Origin: Marinobacter pelagius
GTDB taxonomy: Bacteria; Pseudomonadota; Gammaproteobacteria; Pseudomonadales; Oleiphilaceae
Assembly (NCBI RefSeq): GCF_003315345.1
Contig: NZ_QNRO01000020.1
Coordinates: forward strand, 18,596 to 82,595
Direction: 5' to 3'
Length of the DNA stretch: 64,000 nucleotides
The notes under the pieces were generated by a model, which saw only the letters and a program-made list of their open reading frames with translations, searched no databases and was not told the origin of the DNA. Every line of letters begins with the position of its first letter. Within the stretch, counting starts at the first letter, position 1. Position numbers and translations under genes: made by a program. Shown here one piece after another: positions 27,354 to 38,803 of this stretch.

Positions 27354-28226
27354 ATGGCCGCGAACCAGTCGCACCGTGACGACAATCTGCTTGAAGATAT
27401 ACAGGCCCGGCTGGACAACCTGAATAAATCCGAGCGCAAGGTGGCCGAGGCCATCCTCCGGGATCCCAGCGCTGCCACCCGCTACAGCATCGCGGCCCTG
27501 GCCCGGGCCGCCGACGTCAGCGAGCCCACGGTGAACCGCTTCTGTCGCGGCTTCTCCGCCACCGGCTTCCCGGACTTCAAGATCCGCCTGGCCCAGAGCA
27601 TCGCCACCGGCACGCCCTACGTCGGCCAGAACGTGGAACCCGACGACACCGTTGCCGAGTTTGCCGACAAGATCATGCTCAGCACCATTGCCAGTCTGGA
27701 CAAGGCACGCCAGTCCCTGGACCCCAAGGCCCTGGCAACCGCTATCGACTACCTGATCCAGGCCAAGCAGATCAACTTTTTCGGAATGGGCGGCTCCGCC
27801 TCTGTGGCCCTGGATGCCCAGCACAAGTTCTTCCGCTTCAACATTCCGGTCATGTCCTATGATGACGCCCTGATGCAACGCATGGTGGCCGCCGGCTCCC
27901 AGGTGGGCGATGTGATCGTACTGATCTCCTACACCGGCCGGACCAAGGAAACCGTCGAGATCGCCAAGGTTGCCCGGGAGAATGGTGCCACCGTGATCGG
28001 CATCACAAATCCGGAATCCCCCCTGGCGGAGTGCTGCACCGTGGTCCTGGGAGTCACCGCACCGGAAGATACCGAGGTGTACATGCCCATGTCGTCGCGG
28101 ATCATCCACCTGACCGTGATCGACATCCTGGCCACCGGCGTCACTCTCAAGCGGGGCGCGGATTTCCTCGGCCATCTCAAGAAGATAAAAGAAAGCCTCA
28201 AGGCGACCCGTTTCCCCCAGAGCTGA
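27354..28226 (+). CDS. hexR: RpiR-family regulator of glucose metabolism, HexR
   Basis: A 290-residue RpiR-type repressor. The N-terminal helix-turn-helix (about 18-75; [25 protein letters not shown]) is followed by a SIS sugar-phosphate domain (about 125-255) with [20 protein letters not shown] and [15 protein letters not shown]. In pseudomonads HexR represses zwf-pgl-eda, edd-glk and gap and is released by KDPG. All those targets surround this gene, so the name is well supported by context. It is divergent from zwf and closed by a strong terminator. Confidence 0.93.
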   Translation: MAANQSHRDDNLLEDIQARLDNLNKSERKVAEAILRDPSAATRYSIAALARAADVSEPTVNRFCRGFSATGFPDFKIRLAQSIATGTPYVGQNVEPDDTVAEFADKIMLSTIASLDKARQSLDPKALATAIDYLIQAKQINFFGMGGSASVALDAQHKFFRFNIPVMSYDDALMQRMVAAGSQVGDVIVLISYTGRTKETVEIAKVARENGATVIGITNPESPLAECCTVVLGVTAPEDTEVYMPMSSRIIHLTVIDILATGVTLKRGADFLGHLKKIKESLKATRFPQS

Positions 28227-28297
28227 ACGTCCAGCCAACCATTTTCAAGTTAGCAGACCCAGACGTTACAGGAGCATTAACCTCGAATGCCGGGCAC

Positions 28298-28335
28298 AAA
28301 AAAAGGGGAGCCAAACCACTGGCTCCCCTTTTTTT
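28298..28335. terminator. Bidirectional terminator between hexR and ppiD
   Basis: A perfect 16-bp stem (AAAAAAAGGGGAGCCA with its complement) around a 6-nt loop, with seven T on the plus strand and seven A that serve ppiD on the minus strand. Confidence 0.93.
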
Positions 28336-28350
28336 GTTTCAGTACCGGTA

Positions 28351-30204
28351 TTACGGGCGCTCGACTTCCGCCTGGTCCCGCAGGTACTGCTGGTACGCGG
28401 TGTATTCGCGCTGGCCTTCCAGTGATGCCAGGAACTGACGGAGTTGCTCGAACTCCTGGCTATCCCGGTCAGCCTCGCCGGAATTGACCGCATCAAGGGC
28501 CACCACAGCGGCCTGCCGGGCATTCACGGTGCTGCCATAGCTGACGCCCCCGTCATCCGGACGCGGCAGGGAGAAGGCTGTCTGCATGACCGCCGGAGCA
28601 ATGCCCCCGGCGTTACGACCCTGCCCCTCATAGGACTGCCATTGGCCCACTTCAATGGCTTCTGCAGGCTCACCCTGTTCAAGGCTCGCGATGATCGTAT
28701 CAGCTCGCTCAGCCAGTGCCCCACGGGTTTCCTGCGCCACAAGACGCTCACGGATCTGGTCGCGAACTTCGGCCAGGGGCAGCTGCTGCGCCTCCCGATG
28801 CTCACGGACTCGGGCAACCACAGACAGGTTGTCGCCGACATCGATCAGTTCGGTGTTGTAACCACCGTTAAGAACATCATCAGAGTACAACTGCCGCACC
28901 AGACCGGCATGGTCAAACGGTGCCGGGCCGCCATCGCGGGTTATACCGCTGATCTCCCGAACTTCCAGCCCCAGCTCTTCGGCAGGGCCGGCAAGGTCAT
29001 CGGCAGCGTAGGCCGAATCCGCCAATTGCGAGCGCACTTCAGCGAAGCGCTCTTCAGCTTTTTGCCGGGCCAACTCGCTACGCAGCTGCTCTTCCAGCTC
29101 TGCCAACGGCGGTACCTCGGAACGACGAATATCGTCAAGTTTGATCAGGTGAACGCCAAAACTGGTTTCCACCGGCTCGGAGACCTCCCCCTCTTCCAGG
29201 GCGAACAGAGCCTCTTCAAAGGCCTCGTCATAGACACCTCGGCCAGCATAGCCAAGGTCACCACCTTCCTCTGCGGTGACGGTATCAATGGAGTATTCCT
29301 CGGCCAGCGCCGCAAAGGATTCGCCCGCGGCCAGACGCTCCTGAATGGTCGCCATGGTCTCAGCGGAGTTCTCACCATCCTCGATCAGGATATGGGAAGC
29401 ACGACGCTCCTCCCGTGCCAGATCATCGGAACGCTCCTCGTAGTATGCCTGCAGCTCCTCGTCGGTGACTTCGGTGCTGTCAGCAAGGGAACCAAGCGAG
29501 AGCGCGATATAGGCGGCATCAATCTGTTCCGGCTGCTGGAAGGAACTTGCGTTCTCCTCGTAGAATGCCTCGATCTCCGCGTCGGTAACCTCTACCTGGT
29601 CGGCAACCGCGCTGGCAGGAACGGTCAGCACCCGGAAGTCACGGGTCTGGTTCTGGATCTGCAGCAGCTGGGCAGCATTCTCCTGGGTGGATATGCCACT
29701 TTGCACGATACCCGCACGAATCTGGTTAACCACATACTGTTTGCGCATGGCTTCGCGGAATTCGCCCACACCCATGCCCATGTTGCGTACCGTTGCCACA
29801 AACCGGTCCCGGTTGAACTTGCCGTCCACCTGGAACTGCGGCATCTGCGTGATCAGCGCATCGATGTCAGCGTCAGAAAGAGCCAGGCCCTGGTTGGCAG
29901 CATCCTGGGTCAGCACCGATTCCTGGATCAGGGATTCCAGGACATCTTTGCGGATCTGATCCTCATTCAGCAGGGACGGATCCGGAGTTTCCATCTGAGA
30001 CAGGCGACGCTGGCTTTCAAGCTGCACCAGGCGGAGAAACTCGCGCTCGGTAATATCTTCGCCATTGACCGTGGCTACCTCCGGCTCACCGGAGAAACCG
30101 CCGATGATGGCGTCCATTCCCCAAATGGAGAGGGATACAATCAGCAGCCCGATGATGATCTTGGCAATGGTGCCCTGGGCATTTTCCCGAATATCTTGAA
30201 GCAT
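28351..30204 (-). CDS. ppiD: Periplasmic folding chaperone PpiD (SurA_N/parvulin)
   Basis: A 617-residue inner-membrane-anchored chaperone. A short cytoplasmic start (MLQDIRENAQGTIAKIIIG) and one membrane helix (about 15-35) precede a SurA-N-like helical domain (about 40-200). The parvulin domain spans about 265-360 (ASHILIEDGEN, GGDLGYAGRGVYDEAFEEALFAL, SFGVHLIKLDDI). A second, degenerate chaperone region completes it. Length matches PpiD of pseudomonads. It assists proteins emerging from Sec. Position after hupB and lon is the conserved order of gammaproteobacteria. Confidence 0.95.
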   Translation of the reverse strand: MLQDIRENAQGTIAKIIIGLLIVSLSIWGMDAIIGGFSGEPEVATVNGEDITEREFLRLVQLESQRRLSQMETPDPSLLNEDQIRKDVLESLIQESVLTQDAANQGLALSDADIDALITQMPQFQVDGKFNRDRFVATVRNMGMGVGEFREAMRKQYVVNQIRAGIVQSGISTQENAAQLLQIQNQTRDFRVLTVPASAVADQVEVTDAEIEAFYEENASSFQQPEQIDAAYIALSLGSLADSTEVTDEELQAYYEERSDDLAREERRASHILIEDGENSAETMATIQERLAAGESFAALAEEYSIDTVTAEEGGDLGYAGRGVYDEAFEEALFALEEGEVSEPVETSFGVHLIKLDDIRRSEVPPLAELEEQLRSELARQKAEERFAEVRSQLADSAYAADDLAGPAEELGLEVREISGITRDGGPAPFDHAGLVRQLYSDDVLNGGYNTELIDVGDNLSVVARVREHREAQQLPLAEVRDQIRERLVAQETRGALAERADTIIASLEQGEPAEAIEVGQWQSYEGQGRNAGGIAPAVMQTAFSLPRPDDGGVSYGSTVNARQAAVVALDAVNSGEADRDSQEFEQLRQFLASLEGQREYTAYQQYLRDQAEVERP

Positions 30205-30250
30205 GTTACTCCCGAATCCCCGTCGAGGTCGTGCAGTGTTGTTACAACGT

Positions 30251-30281
30251 AAAAAGGCGCACCCTGTCCGGAATGCGCCTT
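30251..30281 (-). terminator. Intrinsic terminator of hupB
   Basis: On the minus strand AAGGCGCA pairs with TGCGCCTT across a 12-nt loop, followed by a short T-run (AAAAA at 30251-30255 on the plus strand). It lies 50 bp after the hupB stop. Confidence 0.75.
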
Positions 30282-30330
30282 CAATTCTTCTGGGCGGCTG
30301 GCACGAGGCTGGCCGCCGGAGAAAGAACCG

Positions 30331-30603
30331 TTACTTGACGGCGTCTTTCAGGGCCTTGCCTGCCTTGAAACCAGGCACTTTGGAGGCCGGAATCTTGATC
30401 TCGGCACCAGTCTGCGGGTTACGACCGGTACGAGCAGCACGCTCTTTGACAGAGAAAGTACCAAAGCCGATCAGGGTAACCTGATCACCTTTTTTGAGGG
30501 CACCGGTGATGGAGTTGGTCATTGCGTCCAGAGCACGGCCAGCGGCGGCTTTGGAGATATCTGCGGACTCTGCAATTGCATCGATAAGTTCGGACTTGTT
30601 CAC
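30331..30603 (-). CDS. hupB: DNA-binding protein HU, beta-type
   Basis: A 90-residue HU protein, the exact family length: [27 protein letters not shown], then the beta-arm stretch [21 protein letters not shown] and [19 protein letters not shown]. The start is GTG 30603 with AAGGGG 8 nt upstream; longer upstream reading frame to 30699 has no homology. It bends and compacts DNA as a dimer. A consensus promoter lies about 190 bp upstream (30797-30826), giving a long leader. Conserved neighbours are lon and ppiD. Confidence 0.96.
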   Translation of the reverse strand: MNKSELIDAIAESADISKAAAGRALDAMTNSITGALKKGDQVTLIGFGTFSVKERAARTGRNPQTGAEIKIPASKVPGFKAGKALKDAVK

Positions 30604-30796
30604 ACTAAACCCCTTCGATTTCAGGTTGAAGATGTTATAGGTTGGTTTATTTTTTCGCGGACGTTCTCGACTATCGCATAAGCGTTCCGAGAATTCCATT
30701 CTTCAGTTTTATTATTCCTTGCGGCTGTTAACCGGTGTTCGGAATAGGCACTTACTGCGCGGGAGCCCTTGGTATTGGCTGCTTCACGGCGAAACA

Positions 30797-30826
30797 GTTA
30801 TACCAACGGGCTCTCAGGCATGTCAA
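30797..30826 (-). promoter_or_regulatory. Sigma-70 promoter of hupB
   Basis: On the minus strand TTGACA (30821-30826), an 18-bp spacer and TATAAC (30797-30802). Imperfect inverted repeats (GAGAGCCCGTTGGTAT and ATACCAAGGGCTCCC) straddle the -10 and the early leader. The predicted leader is about 185 nt. Confidence 0.7.
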
Positions 30827-30841
30827 CAACTCATCAAGCCT

Positions 30842-33259
30842 TTAATGTGTATTTATGCGCTCGGCAGCATCGCCTTCTTCGTCCCGGGGTTTCCCGGAAC
30901 CGGTTTCACCGGACGCCGATTCGGCATGAGCCTCGGGCGGATAAGCCAGGGCAATATCCAGCACCTCATCGATCCACTTGACCGGCCGGATCTCCAGCGA
31001 CTCCTTGATATTCTCCGGTATCTCCTTGAGATCCCGGACATTTTCATCGGGGATCACAACGGTCTTGATGCCGCCCCGATGGGCTGCCAGCAACTTCTCC
31101 TTGAGACCACCGATCGCCAGCACACGGCCCCGCAGGGTGATCTCACCAGTCATTGCCACGTCGGCCCGGACGGGAATCCGGGTCAGAGCGGAGACCAGCC
31201 CGGTGCACATGCCGATACCCGCACTCGGGCCATCCTTCGGCGTGGCACCCTCGGGCACGTGAATGTGCAGGTCATGCTTCTCGTGGAAGTCAGCGGGAAT
31301 ACCCAGGCCTGCCGCGCGGCTGCGAACCACGGTGAGGGCGGTCTGGATGGACTCCTGCATGACATCACCCAGTGAGCCGGTCTTCACCACGCGGCCCTTG
31401 CCCGGTGTCAGGGCACATTCGATGGTCAGCAGCTCACCGCCCACCTGGGTCCAGGCAAGGCCGGTCACCTGGCCGATCTGATCGCTTTCCTCGGCAAGAC
31501 CATACTTGAACTTCTTGACCCCGGAATAGTCTTCCAGCATCTCCGGTGTCAGCGTTATCGACGCCTTTTCACCGGCTTCCACGTGCTCTCTGACCACCTT
31601 GCGGCAGATCTTCGCGATTTCACGCTCGAGGCCACGGACACCGGCTTCCCGGGTGTAATAGCGGATCAGGTCGCGCAGGGTCTCTTCCGGTATCTTCAGC
31701 TCGTCCTTACGCAGACCGTTGGCCTTGATCTGCTTCGGCAGCAGGTAACGCAGGGCGATATTCACCTTCTCATCCTCGGTGTAACCCGGGATGCGAATGA
31801 TCTCCATCCGGTCCAGCAGGGCCGGCGGGATGTTCATCGAGTTGGAGGTACACACGAACATCACGTCCGAGAGGTCGTAATCCACCTCGAGGTAGTGATC
31901 GTTGAAGGTGTGATTCTGCTCCGGGTCCAACACCTCCAGCAATGCGGAGGCGGGATCGCCACGATGGTCCATGCCCATCTTGTCAATCTCGTCGAACAGG
32001 AACAGCGGGTTCTTGACCCCAACCTTGGACAGCTTCTGGAGCAGCTTGCCCGGCAACGCGCCAATATAGGTCTTGCGGTGGCCGCGAATCTCGGCCTCAT
32101 CCCGCACACCACCCAGGGCCATCCGGGTATATTTGCGGTTGGTCGCCCTGGCAATAGACTGACCGAGCGAGGTTTTACCCACCCCGGGAGGCCCTACCAG
32201 GCATAGCACCGGCCCTTTGACCTTCTTCACGCGGCTCTGGACGGCCAGGTATTCGAGAATGCGCTTCTTCACCTCGTCCAGACCGTAATGGTCGCGATCG
32301 AGGATCTCACGGGCTTTCTCGATGTCATGGCGAACCCGGCTGCGCTTCTTCCATGGCACCGCCAGCATCCAGTCGATGTAGCCACGCACCACGGTCGCCT
32401 CGGCGGACATGGGTGACATCATCTTGAGCTTGTTGAGCTCCGCCTCGGTCTTCTTGCGGGCCTCTTCCGGGAGTCCGGCTTCCTCGAGTTTCTTCTCGAG
32501 CTCTTCAAAATCGTTATTGCCTTCACCGAGCTGGCCCATCTCTTTCTGGATGGCCTTCATCTGCTCGTTCAGGTAATACTCCCGCTGGCTGCGCTCCATC
32601 TGCTTTTTGACGCGGCCACGGATGCGCTTCTCAACCTCGATCAGGTCGATTTCGCCATCCAGCTTGCCCAGCAGCAGGTCCACGCGCTTGCGCACGTCCA
32701 ATGCTTCCAGCAATTCCTGCTTCTCGGGAATGCGCATCTCGAGGTGTGCCGCCATGGTGTCAGCCAGGCGCTCCACCTCGTTGATGCCGGTCAGGGAGTT
32801 GGAGACCTCGGACGGCACCTTCTTGGAGAGCTTCACAAACTTCTCGAACTCGTCCATCAGGGTCTTGACCAGCACTTCCTCTTCCCGGGCGGGAAGGGAT
32901 TCCTCTTCCAGAAGCATGGCGCTGCCGGTGAGGTAATCGGCCTCGTTGATGTTACTTATGGAGGCCCGGGCGTTGCCCTCTACGAGTACTTTCACGGTAC
33001 CGTCAGGAAGCCGCAGCATCTGCAGGACAGTCGCCAGGGTGCCCATTTCGAACACATCGCCGGCGCCGGGTTCGTCGGTGGACGCATCACGCTGGGCCAC
33101 CAGCAGGATTTCCTTGCTGCCCTCCATAGCCGCTTCCAGTGCCTGGATGGATTTTTCGCGGCCGACAAACAGGGGCACTACCATGTGCGGGAACACCACA
33201 ACGTCCCGCAACGGGAGCAGCGGGTATTCTTGCACGGTATCTTCGGGTATCAGGGTCAT
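30842..33259 (-). CDS. lon: ATP-dependent protease Lon
   Basis: An 805-residue cytoplasmic protease. The LON substrate-binding domain covers about 10-205 ([23 protein letters not shown]), the AAA+ domain has Walker A GPPGVGKT at about 355 and LFDEIDKM, and the C-terminal S16 protease domain has the catalytic Ser in [11 protein letters not shown] and Lys in [14 protein letters not shown]. Length matches family Lon-A. The C-terminal tail after the protease domain ([20 protein letters not shown]) is low-complexity and variable. It sits between clpX and hupB, the usual order. Confidence 0.97.
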   Translation of the reverse strand: MTLIPEDTVQEYPLLPLRDVVVFPHMVVPLFVGREKSIQALEAAMEGSKEILLVAQRDASTDEPGAGDVFEMGTLATVLQMLRLPDGTVKVLVEGNARASISNINEADYLTGSAMLLEEESLPAREEEVLVKTLMDEFEKFVKLSKKVPSEVSNSLTGINEVERLADTMAAHLEMRIPEKQELLEALDVRKRVDLLLGKLDGEIDLIEVEKRIRGRVKKQMERSQREYYLNEQMKAIQKEMGQLGEGNNDFEELEKKLEEAGLPEEARKKTEAELNKLKMMSPMSAEATVVRGYIDWMLAVPWKKRSRVRHDIEKAREILDRDHYGLDEVKKRILEYLAVQSRVKKVKGPVLCLVGPPGVGKTSLGQSIARATNRKYTRMALGGVRDEAEIRGHRKTYIGALPGKLLQKLSKVGVKNPLFLFDEIDKMGMDHRGDPASALLEVLDPEQNHTFNDHYLEVDYDLSDVMFVCTSNSMNIPPALLDRMEIIRIPGYTEDEKVNIALRYLLPKQIKANGLRKDELKIPEETLRDLIRYYTREAGVRGLEREIAKICRKVVREHVEAGEKASITLTPEMLEDYSGVKKFKYGLAEESDQIGQVTGLAWTQVGGELLTIECALTPGKGRVVKTGSLGDVMQESIQTALTVVRSRAAGLGIPADFHEKHDLHIHVPEGATPKDGPSAGIGMCTGLVSALTRIPVRADVAMTGEITLRGRVLAIGGLKEKLLAAHRGGIKTVVIPDENVRDLKEIPENIKESLEIRPVKWIDEVLDIALAYPPEAHAESASGETGSGKPRDEEGDAAERINTH

Positions 33260-33380
33260 AGGACTTCCTCTGACGGTATTTCTTTCAGCATATCACCCTT
33301 CATTGGGGCGCTGATTAAAATTGCAATCTTTTTACGGGGGAAAAACGGATTGGGATTCGAGTTCACGTGGAGGTGAAAAT

Positions 33381-33410
33381 GGGGTCAGATGAAGGCCTTC
33401 ATCTGACCCC
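33381..33410. repeat. GGGGTCAGA palindrome, perfect 30 bp (family member 3)
   Basis: GGGGTCAGATGAAGG followed directly by its exact complement makes a 30-bp perfect palindrome between lon and clpX. It can form a cruciform or RNA hairpin, and lies 23 bp past the clpX stop, whose TGA is itself in a GACTGACCC context. Confidence 0.9.
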
Positions 33411-33432
33411 GGGTTCAGGGGTGAAGGTAGGG

Positions 33433-34716
<1,284 letters not shown>

Positions 34717-34792
34717 TGAATTACCTCTGTTCGTCAACTGCCGGCGTTACTGGCAGGTACGCCGGCCAAGGTTGATGCGATTACTTTCAGTA

Positions 34793-35428
34793 TTATGTAT
34801 TCGGTACGCGCTTATCAAGTACCGAATCGATCAGGCCGTACTCTTTGGCCTGGTCCGGATCCATGAAATAGTCGCGGTCCGTGTCCTTCGAGATGGTCTC
34901 CAGATCCTGGCCAGTATGCTTGGCCAGAAGGGAGTTCAGGGTGTGACGGATCTTCAGGATCTCACGGGTGTGGATCTCGATGTCCGTTGCCTGGCCCTGA
35001 TAACCACCCAGCGGCTGGTGAATCATCACACGGGAGTGCGGCAGGCACGCCCGCTTGCCCTCGGCACCACCCGCCAGCAGGAAGGCGCCCATGCTGGCCG
35101 CCTGACCGATACACAGGGTCGCGACGTCCGGCTTGATGAACTGCATGGTGTCATAGATGGACATGCCGGCAGTCACGGAGCCACCCGGGCTATTGATATA
35201 AAGGTGGATGTCCTTGTCCGGGTTCTCGGATTCCAGGAACAGCAACTGGGCCACGATCAGGTTCGCCATGTGGTCTTCGACCGGCCCGACCATGAAAATC
35301 ACCCGTTCCTTGAGCAAGCGGGAATAGATATCGAAAGAACGCTCGCCACGGGCAGTCTGCTCGATAACGATTGGCACCAGGCCGGAATTGGTAACCATTG
35401 CGGGACCATCAATTGGTTTCTGCGTCAT
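34793..35428 (-). CDS. clpP: ATP-dependent Clp protease proteolytic subunit
   Basis: A 211-residue serine protease. The catalytic Ser is in [11 protein letters not shown] and His in [12 protein letters not shown]; the Asp is further on in [10 protein letters not shown]. Typical start of the mature chain [23 protein letters not shown] follows a short propeptide. AAGGAG lies 11 nt upstream of ATG 35428. It forms a double-heptamer barrel with ClpX or ClpA. Gene order tig-clpP-clpX is conserved. Confidence 0.97.
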   Translation of the reverse strand: MTQKPIDGPAMVTNSGLVPIVIEQTARGERSFDIYSRLLKERVIFMVGPVEDHMANLIVAQLLFLESENPDKDIHLYINSPGGSVTAGMSIYDTMQFIKPDVATLCIGQAASMGAFLLAGGAEGKRACLPHSRVMIHQPLGGYQGQATDIEIHTREILKIRHTLNSLLAKHTGQDLETISKDTDRDYFMDPDQAKEYGLIDSVLDKRVPNT

Positions 35429-35527
35429 GTGCGCCTGAACTCCTTATGGACAATGGATCGTGGACTCGCCCCACGACATTTTCTGATGTCTTTACACACC
35501 TTACTGTGCCACCAGTCGGCCCAGATG

Positions 35528-35554
35528 AAAACAGCCGGACAAGCCGGCTGTTTT
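35528..35554 (-). terminator. Intrinsic terminator between tig and clpP
   Basis: Arms AAAACAGCCGG and CCGGCTGTTTT flank a 5-nt loop, 46 bp past the tig stop. It probably reduces read-through from tig into clpP. Confidence 0.75.
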
Positions 35555-35599
35555 CTGGTTCGGCCAACGCGACCGGCCTCGCGAACCGGTCACGGCTGA

Positions 35600-36904
35600 T
35601 CAGCGCTGTGGCTGACCCGCAGCAACGGCCTCTTCGTACTTCATCTTCTTCTCTTTGACCTTGGCCTGTTCCAGCACATGGTCAACAACCGCATCTTCCA
35701 GTACGGAAGACTCGATCTGGGACTTCTGATCCGGGTTGCTGTTGAAGTGTGCAACAACTTCCTCAGGCTGTTCATACGTAGAAGCGATCTCCTGGATCTT
35801 TTCCTCTACCTTGGCCTGATCGGCTTTCAGATCGTTCTTCTTGACCACTTCCTGGAACAGCAGGCCGGTCTTGACGCGACGCTTGGCCTGTTCCTCGAAG
35901 ATTTCCTTCGGCAGCTGCTGGAAATCAACCTGGCCACCGAAACGCTGCACCGCGTCCTGGCGCAGGCGATCGATTTCCTGGTCCACCAGGGCCGCCGGAA
36001 CGTCCAGCTCGGTGGTTTCCAGCAGGCCGTCGACCACGTCGTTCTTGACCTTGTTGGATACCGCCTGCTTCAGCTCGCGCTCCATGTTCTTCTTCACTTC
36101 CTCACGGAAAGCGGCTTCGTCTTCGGCTTCGATACCGAACTTCTGGAAGAACTCGGCATCCAGCTCAGGCAGCTGCGGCTCTTCAACCTTGTGAATCGTG
36201 ATCTGGAACTTGGCCGGCTTACCCGCCAGGTCTTCGTTCTGGTAGTCCTCTGGGAAGGTCACTTCGATTTCCAGCTCTTCGCCGGCCTTGCCGCCAACGA
36301 TGCCCTTCTCGAAGCCCGGGATCATCTGGCCGGAACCCAGGGTCAGGCGATGACCTTCGGCGGAACCGCCCTCGAATTCTTCACCGTCGATGAAGCCCTT
36401 GAAGTCGATGGTCACAACGTCCTTGTTCTTGGACTTGCGCTTGACTTCCTTCATGGTGGCCTGCTGACGACGCAGGTTATCGATCATGGTGTCGATATCC
36501 TTGCCGGTCACTTCGGACTGGGGCTTTTCGATTTCGATCTTGCTCAGATCGCCCAGCTCGATTTCCGGCAGCACTTCGAAGGTAGCCACGAATTCGAGGT
36601 CCTTGCCCTCTTCCATGGTCTTCGGCTCGAACTGCGGCCAGCCTGCCGGGTTGATGTCCTGCTCCTGCAGTGCCTTGATGTAGTTGTCGCGCATAACCTC
36701 GCCAACAACTTCCTGGCGGATGCTGTCACCGAAACGACGCTTGACCACGCTCATGGGCACCTTGCCAGGGCGGAAGCCGTTCAGGCGCACAGTCCGAGCA
36801 GTTTCCTGCAGGCGTTTCTGGACCGCCTGGTCGATTTCCTGGGCGGGCACACCAATCGTCATGCGACGCTCGATGTTGGAGGTCGTTTCAACAGACACTT
36901 GCAT
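35600..36904 (-). CDS. tig: Trigger factor (ribosome-associated chaperone)
   Basis: A 434-residue chaperone and prolyl isomerase at the ribosome exit tunnel. The N-terminal ribosome-binding domain includes LNGFRPGKVPMSVVKRRFG (signature loop GFRxGKxP). The FKBP-type PPIase domain (about 150-240; VVTIDFKGFIDGEEFEGG, GFEKGIVGGKAGEE) and the helical C-terminal arms follow. The start at 36904 is fixed by the N-terminal match (MQVSVETTSNIERRMTIGVP). It begins the tig-clpP-clpX-lon-hupB-ppiD series. Confidence 0.97.
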   Translation of the reverse strand: MQVSVETTSNIERRMTIGVPAQEIDQAVQKRLQETARTVRLNGFRPGKVPMSVVKRRFGDSIRQEVVGEVMRDNYIKALQEQDINPAGWPQFEPKTMEEGKDLEFVATFEVLPEIELGDLSKIEIEKPQSEVTGKDIDTMIDNLRRQQATMKEVKRKSKNKDVVTIDFKGFIDGEEFEGGSAEGHRLTLGSGQMIPGFEKGIVGGKAGEELEIEVTFPEDYQNEDLAGKPAKFQITIHKVEEPQLPELDAEFFQKFGIEAEDEAAFREEVKKNMERELKQAVSNKVKNDVVDGLLETTELDVPAALVDQEIDRLRQDAVQRFGGQVDFQQLPKEIFEEQAKRRVKTGLLFQEVVKKNDLKADQAKVEEKIQEIASTYEQPEEVVAHFNSNPDQKSQIESSVLEDAVVDHVLEQAKVKEKKMKYEEAVAAGQPQR

Positions 36905-37123
36905 GGAAGATCCTCAAATTACAGGTTCGGTATGTGAATGAAATCTATAACAAAAGTCCATTTCCAGGTACTTCGCCCCGGAAGGACTGAAAATTAAAAG
37001 CCGGTAGTTTATCACGGTTTGCACCGCCGAGAGAATCACCTGTATGGCACGGGCTCGGAGGCGCGGATCACAGCTTTTCAGATCAGCCGAAGATATGGGG
37101 ATGAAAAACAAAAAAGAAAGGGG

Positions 37124-37208
37124 TGGTGCGAGCGGAGAGACTCGAACTCTCACGGGTTGCCCCACTGGAACCTAAATCCAGCGCGTCTACCAGTTCCGCC
37201 ACGCTCGC
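37124..37208 (-). tRNA. tRNA-Leu (anticodon UAG)
   Basis: An 85-nt cloverleaf on the minus strand with a long variable arm as in Leu tRNAs. The anticodon loop reads TTTAGGT (anticodon TAG), the T-loop TTCGAGT, and CCA is encoded. It is the last gene of a Pro-Arg-His-Leu cluster. Confidence 0.95.
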
Positions 37209-37283
37209 ATACACAACGCTGAACGGAGGTCGAAAACCCTACCAAAGTTCAGGCTTTGCGGAAAATCACTTCAGGGGGAAAAG

Positions 37284-37360
37284 TGGGGTGGACGAAGGGG
37301 TTCGAACCCTCGACCGCAGGAGTCACAATCCTGAGCTCTACCAGCTGAGCTACGTCCACC
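37284..37360 (-). tRNA. tRNA-His (anticodon GUG)
   Basis: A 77-nt minus-strand cloverleaf with anticodon loop TTGTGAC (anticodon GTG) and encoded CCA. The acceptor has the extra G at -1 facing C73, diagnostic of tRNA-His. Part of the four-tRNA cluster. Confidence 0.95.
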
Positions 37361-37457
37361 ACATTGGGAATTGCCTTGCGGCATTTTCGACATTTTCGTC
37401 GAAATTGCAACCTTGCTGATCACGGTGACCCCGGAACCGTCCTTACCGACGGCTTTA

Positions 37458-37534
<77 letters not shown>

Positions 37535-37566
37535 CTGACCGTTCGCCCACCTGAACACACAGAAAA

Positions 37567-37643
37567 TGGTCGGGGTAGAGAGATTCGAACTCCCGACATC
37601 CTGCTCCCAAAGCAGGCGCGCTACCAGACTGCGCTATACCCCG
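37567..37643 (-). tRNA. tRNA-Pro (anticodon UGG)
   Basis: A 77-nt minus-strand cloverleaf; anticodon loop TTTGGGA (anticodon TGG), T-loop TTCGAAT, discriminator A and encoded CCA. First gene of the cluster, divergent from folD. Confidence 0.95.
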
Positions 37644-37862
37644 TCTGTCTGAACAACTAGTGCCTCAGCAAAGTTGGCGCGCATATTACCGGCGCCGGGC
37701 GGTGCCGTCAACACGCATTCTAAAAAACCGATGGAATAGGCACTGAAGAAGACCCTGCCCATGATGAAAAGTTCCCCTCCCCTGGTCCAATTGGAGTTCG
37801 GGCGGAAGCATGAGACAATTGCCGGCCTTCATTTATCGATGCCCAACCGACAAGACGGAAAC

Positions 37863-38720
37863 ATGAGCGCCAAACTGATTAACGGAAAAGAAATTGCCGC
37901 CCAGGTGCGACAGCAGGTCGCCGCCGGTGTTGAAGCCCGAAAGCAGAAGGGCCTGCGTGCACCTGGCCTGGCGGTGGTACTGGTCGGCAACGATCCGGCC
38001 TCCCAGGTTTACGTTGGCAACAAGGTCAAGGCTTGCGAGGAGGCCGGCATCCTGTCCCTGTCCTACGACCTGCCGGCAGACACCTCCCAGGAAGCCCTGG
38101 AAGCCCTGGTGGACGAACTCAACGAGAATCCTGCCGTAGATGGCATCCTGGTCCAGCTACCACTGCCGGAGCACCTGGACGCGGATCCGATCCTGATCAA
38201 GATTCGCCCGGACAAAGACGTGGATGGCTTCCACCCCTATAACATCGGCCGCCTGATGCAGCGCAAACCAACACTGCGCCCGTGCACACCGGCAGGCATC
38301 ATTACCCTGCTCGATTCGATCGACACACCTTACAAGGGCCAGCACGCGGTGATTGTGGGCGCCTCCAATATCGTGGGCCGCCCCATGAGCATGGAACTGC
38401 TGTTAAAGGGTGCCACCACCACCGTGTGTCACCGATTCACACCGGACCTGGCCAAATTTGTGGGCGAGGCGGACATCCTGATTGCCGCCGTGGGCAAACC
38501 CGGACTGGTCAAGGGCGAGTGGATCAAGCCTGGCGCCACCGTCATTGATGTCGGTATCAACCGGATGGAAGACGGCAAGCTGAAAGGAGATGTGGAGTTT
38601 GAGGCTGCGGCCGAGCGGGCGGCGTTCATTACGCCGGTGCCCGGGGGTGTGGGGCCGATGACGATTGCTACGTTGTTGCAGAATACGCTTTATGCAGCGG
38701 ATGTGCTGCACCGGGTCTGA
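37863..38720 (+). CDS. folD: Bifunctional methylenetetrahydrofolate dehydrogenase/cyclohydrolase
   Basis: A 285-residue folate enzyme interconverting 5,10-methylene-THF, 5,10-methenyl-THF and 10-formyl-THF. Conserved blocks are [23 protein letters not shown] (catalytic Lys), [28 protein letters not shown], the NADP loop [15 protein letters not shown], and [22 protein letters not shown] 37863 gives the usual N-terminus [15 protein letters not shown]; the in-frame ORF from 37761 adds 34 unconserved residues. The stop codon lies inside a GGGGTCAGA palindrome. In related genomes it neighbours cysS; here glcB stands between. Confidence 0.96.
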   Translation: MSAKLINGKEIAAQVRQQVAAGVEARKQKGLRAPGLAVVLVGNDPASQVYVGNKVKACEEAGILSLSYDLPADTSQEALEALVDELNENPAVDGILVQLPLPEHLDADPILIKIRPDKDVDGFHPYNIGRLMQRKPTLRPCTPAGIITLLDSIDTPYKGQHAVIVGASNIVGRPMSMELLLKGATTTVCHRFTPDLAKFVGEADILIAAVGKPGLVKGEWIKPGATVIDVGINRMEDGKLKGDVEFEAAAERAAFITPVPGGVGPMTIATLLQNTLYAADVLHRV

Positions 38721-38740
38721 CCCCGCATGGGGTCAGACCC
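38713..38740. repeat. GGGGTCAGA palindrome overlapping the folD stop (family member 4)
   Basis: Perfect arms GGGTCTGACCCC and GGGGTCAGACCC around GCAT. The TGA of folD is inside the left arm, so the palindrome provides the last codon and stop. Confidence 0.9.
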
Positions 38741-38757
38741 CATTTTCAGCCTTCAAC

Positions 38758-38787
38758 AAAAAACCCGCGGGAAACCGCGGGTTTTTT
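38758..38787. terminator. Bidirectional terminator between folD and glcB
   Basis: AAAAAACCCGCGG pairs perfectly with CCGCGGGTTTTTT around GAAA. It serves folD (plus) and glcB (minus), which converge here. Confidence 0.93.
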
Positions 38788-38803
38788 GTGTCTAGCGAGA
38801 GAC

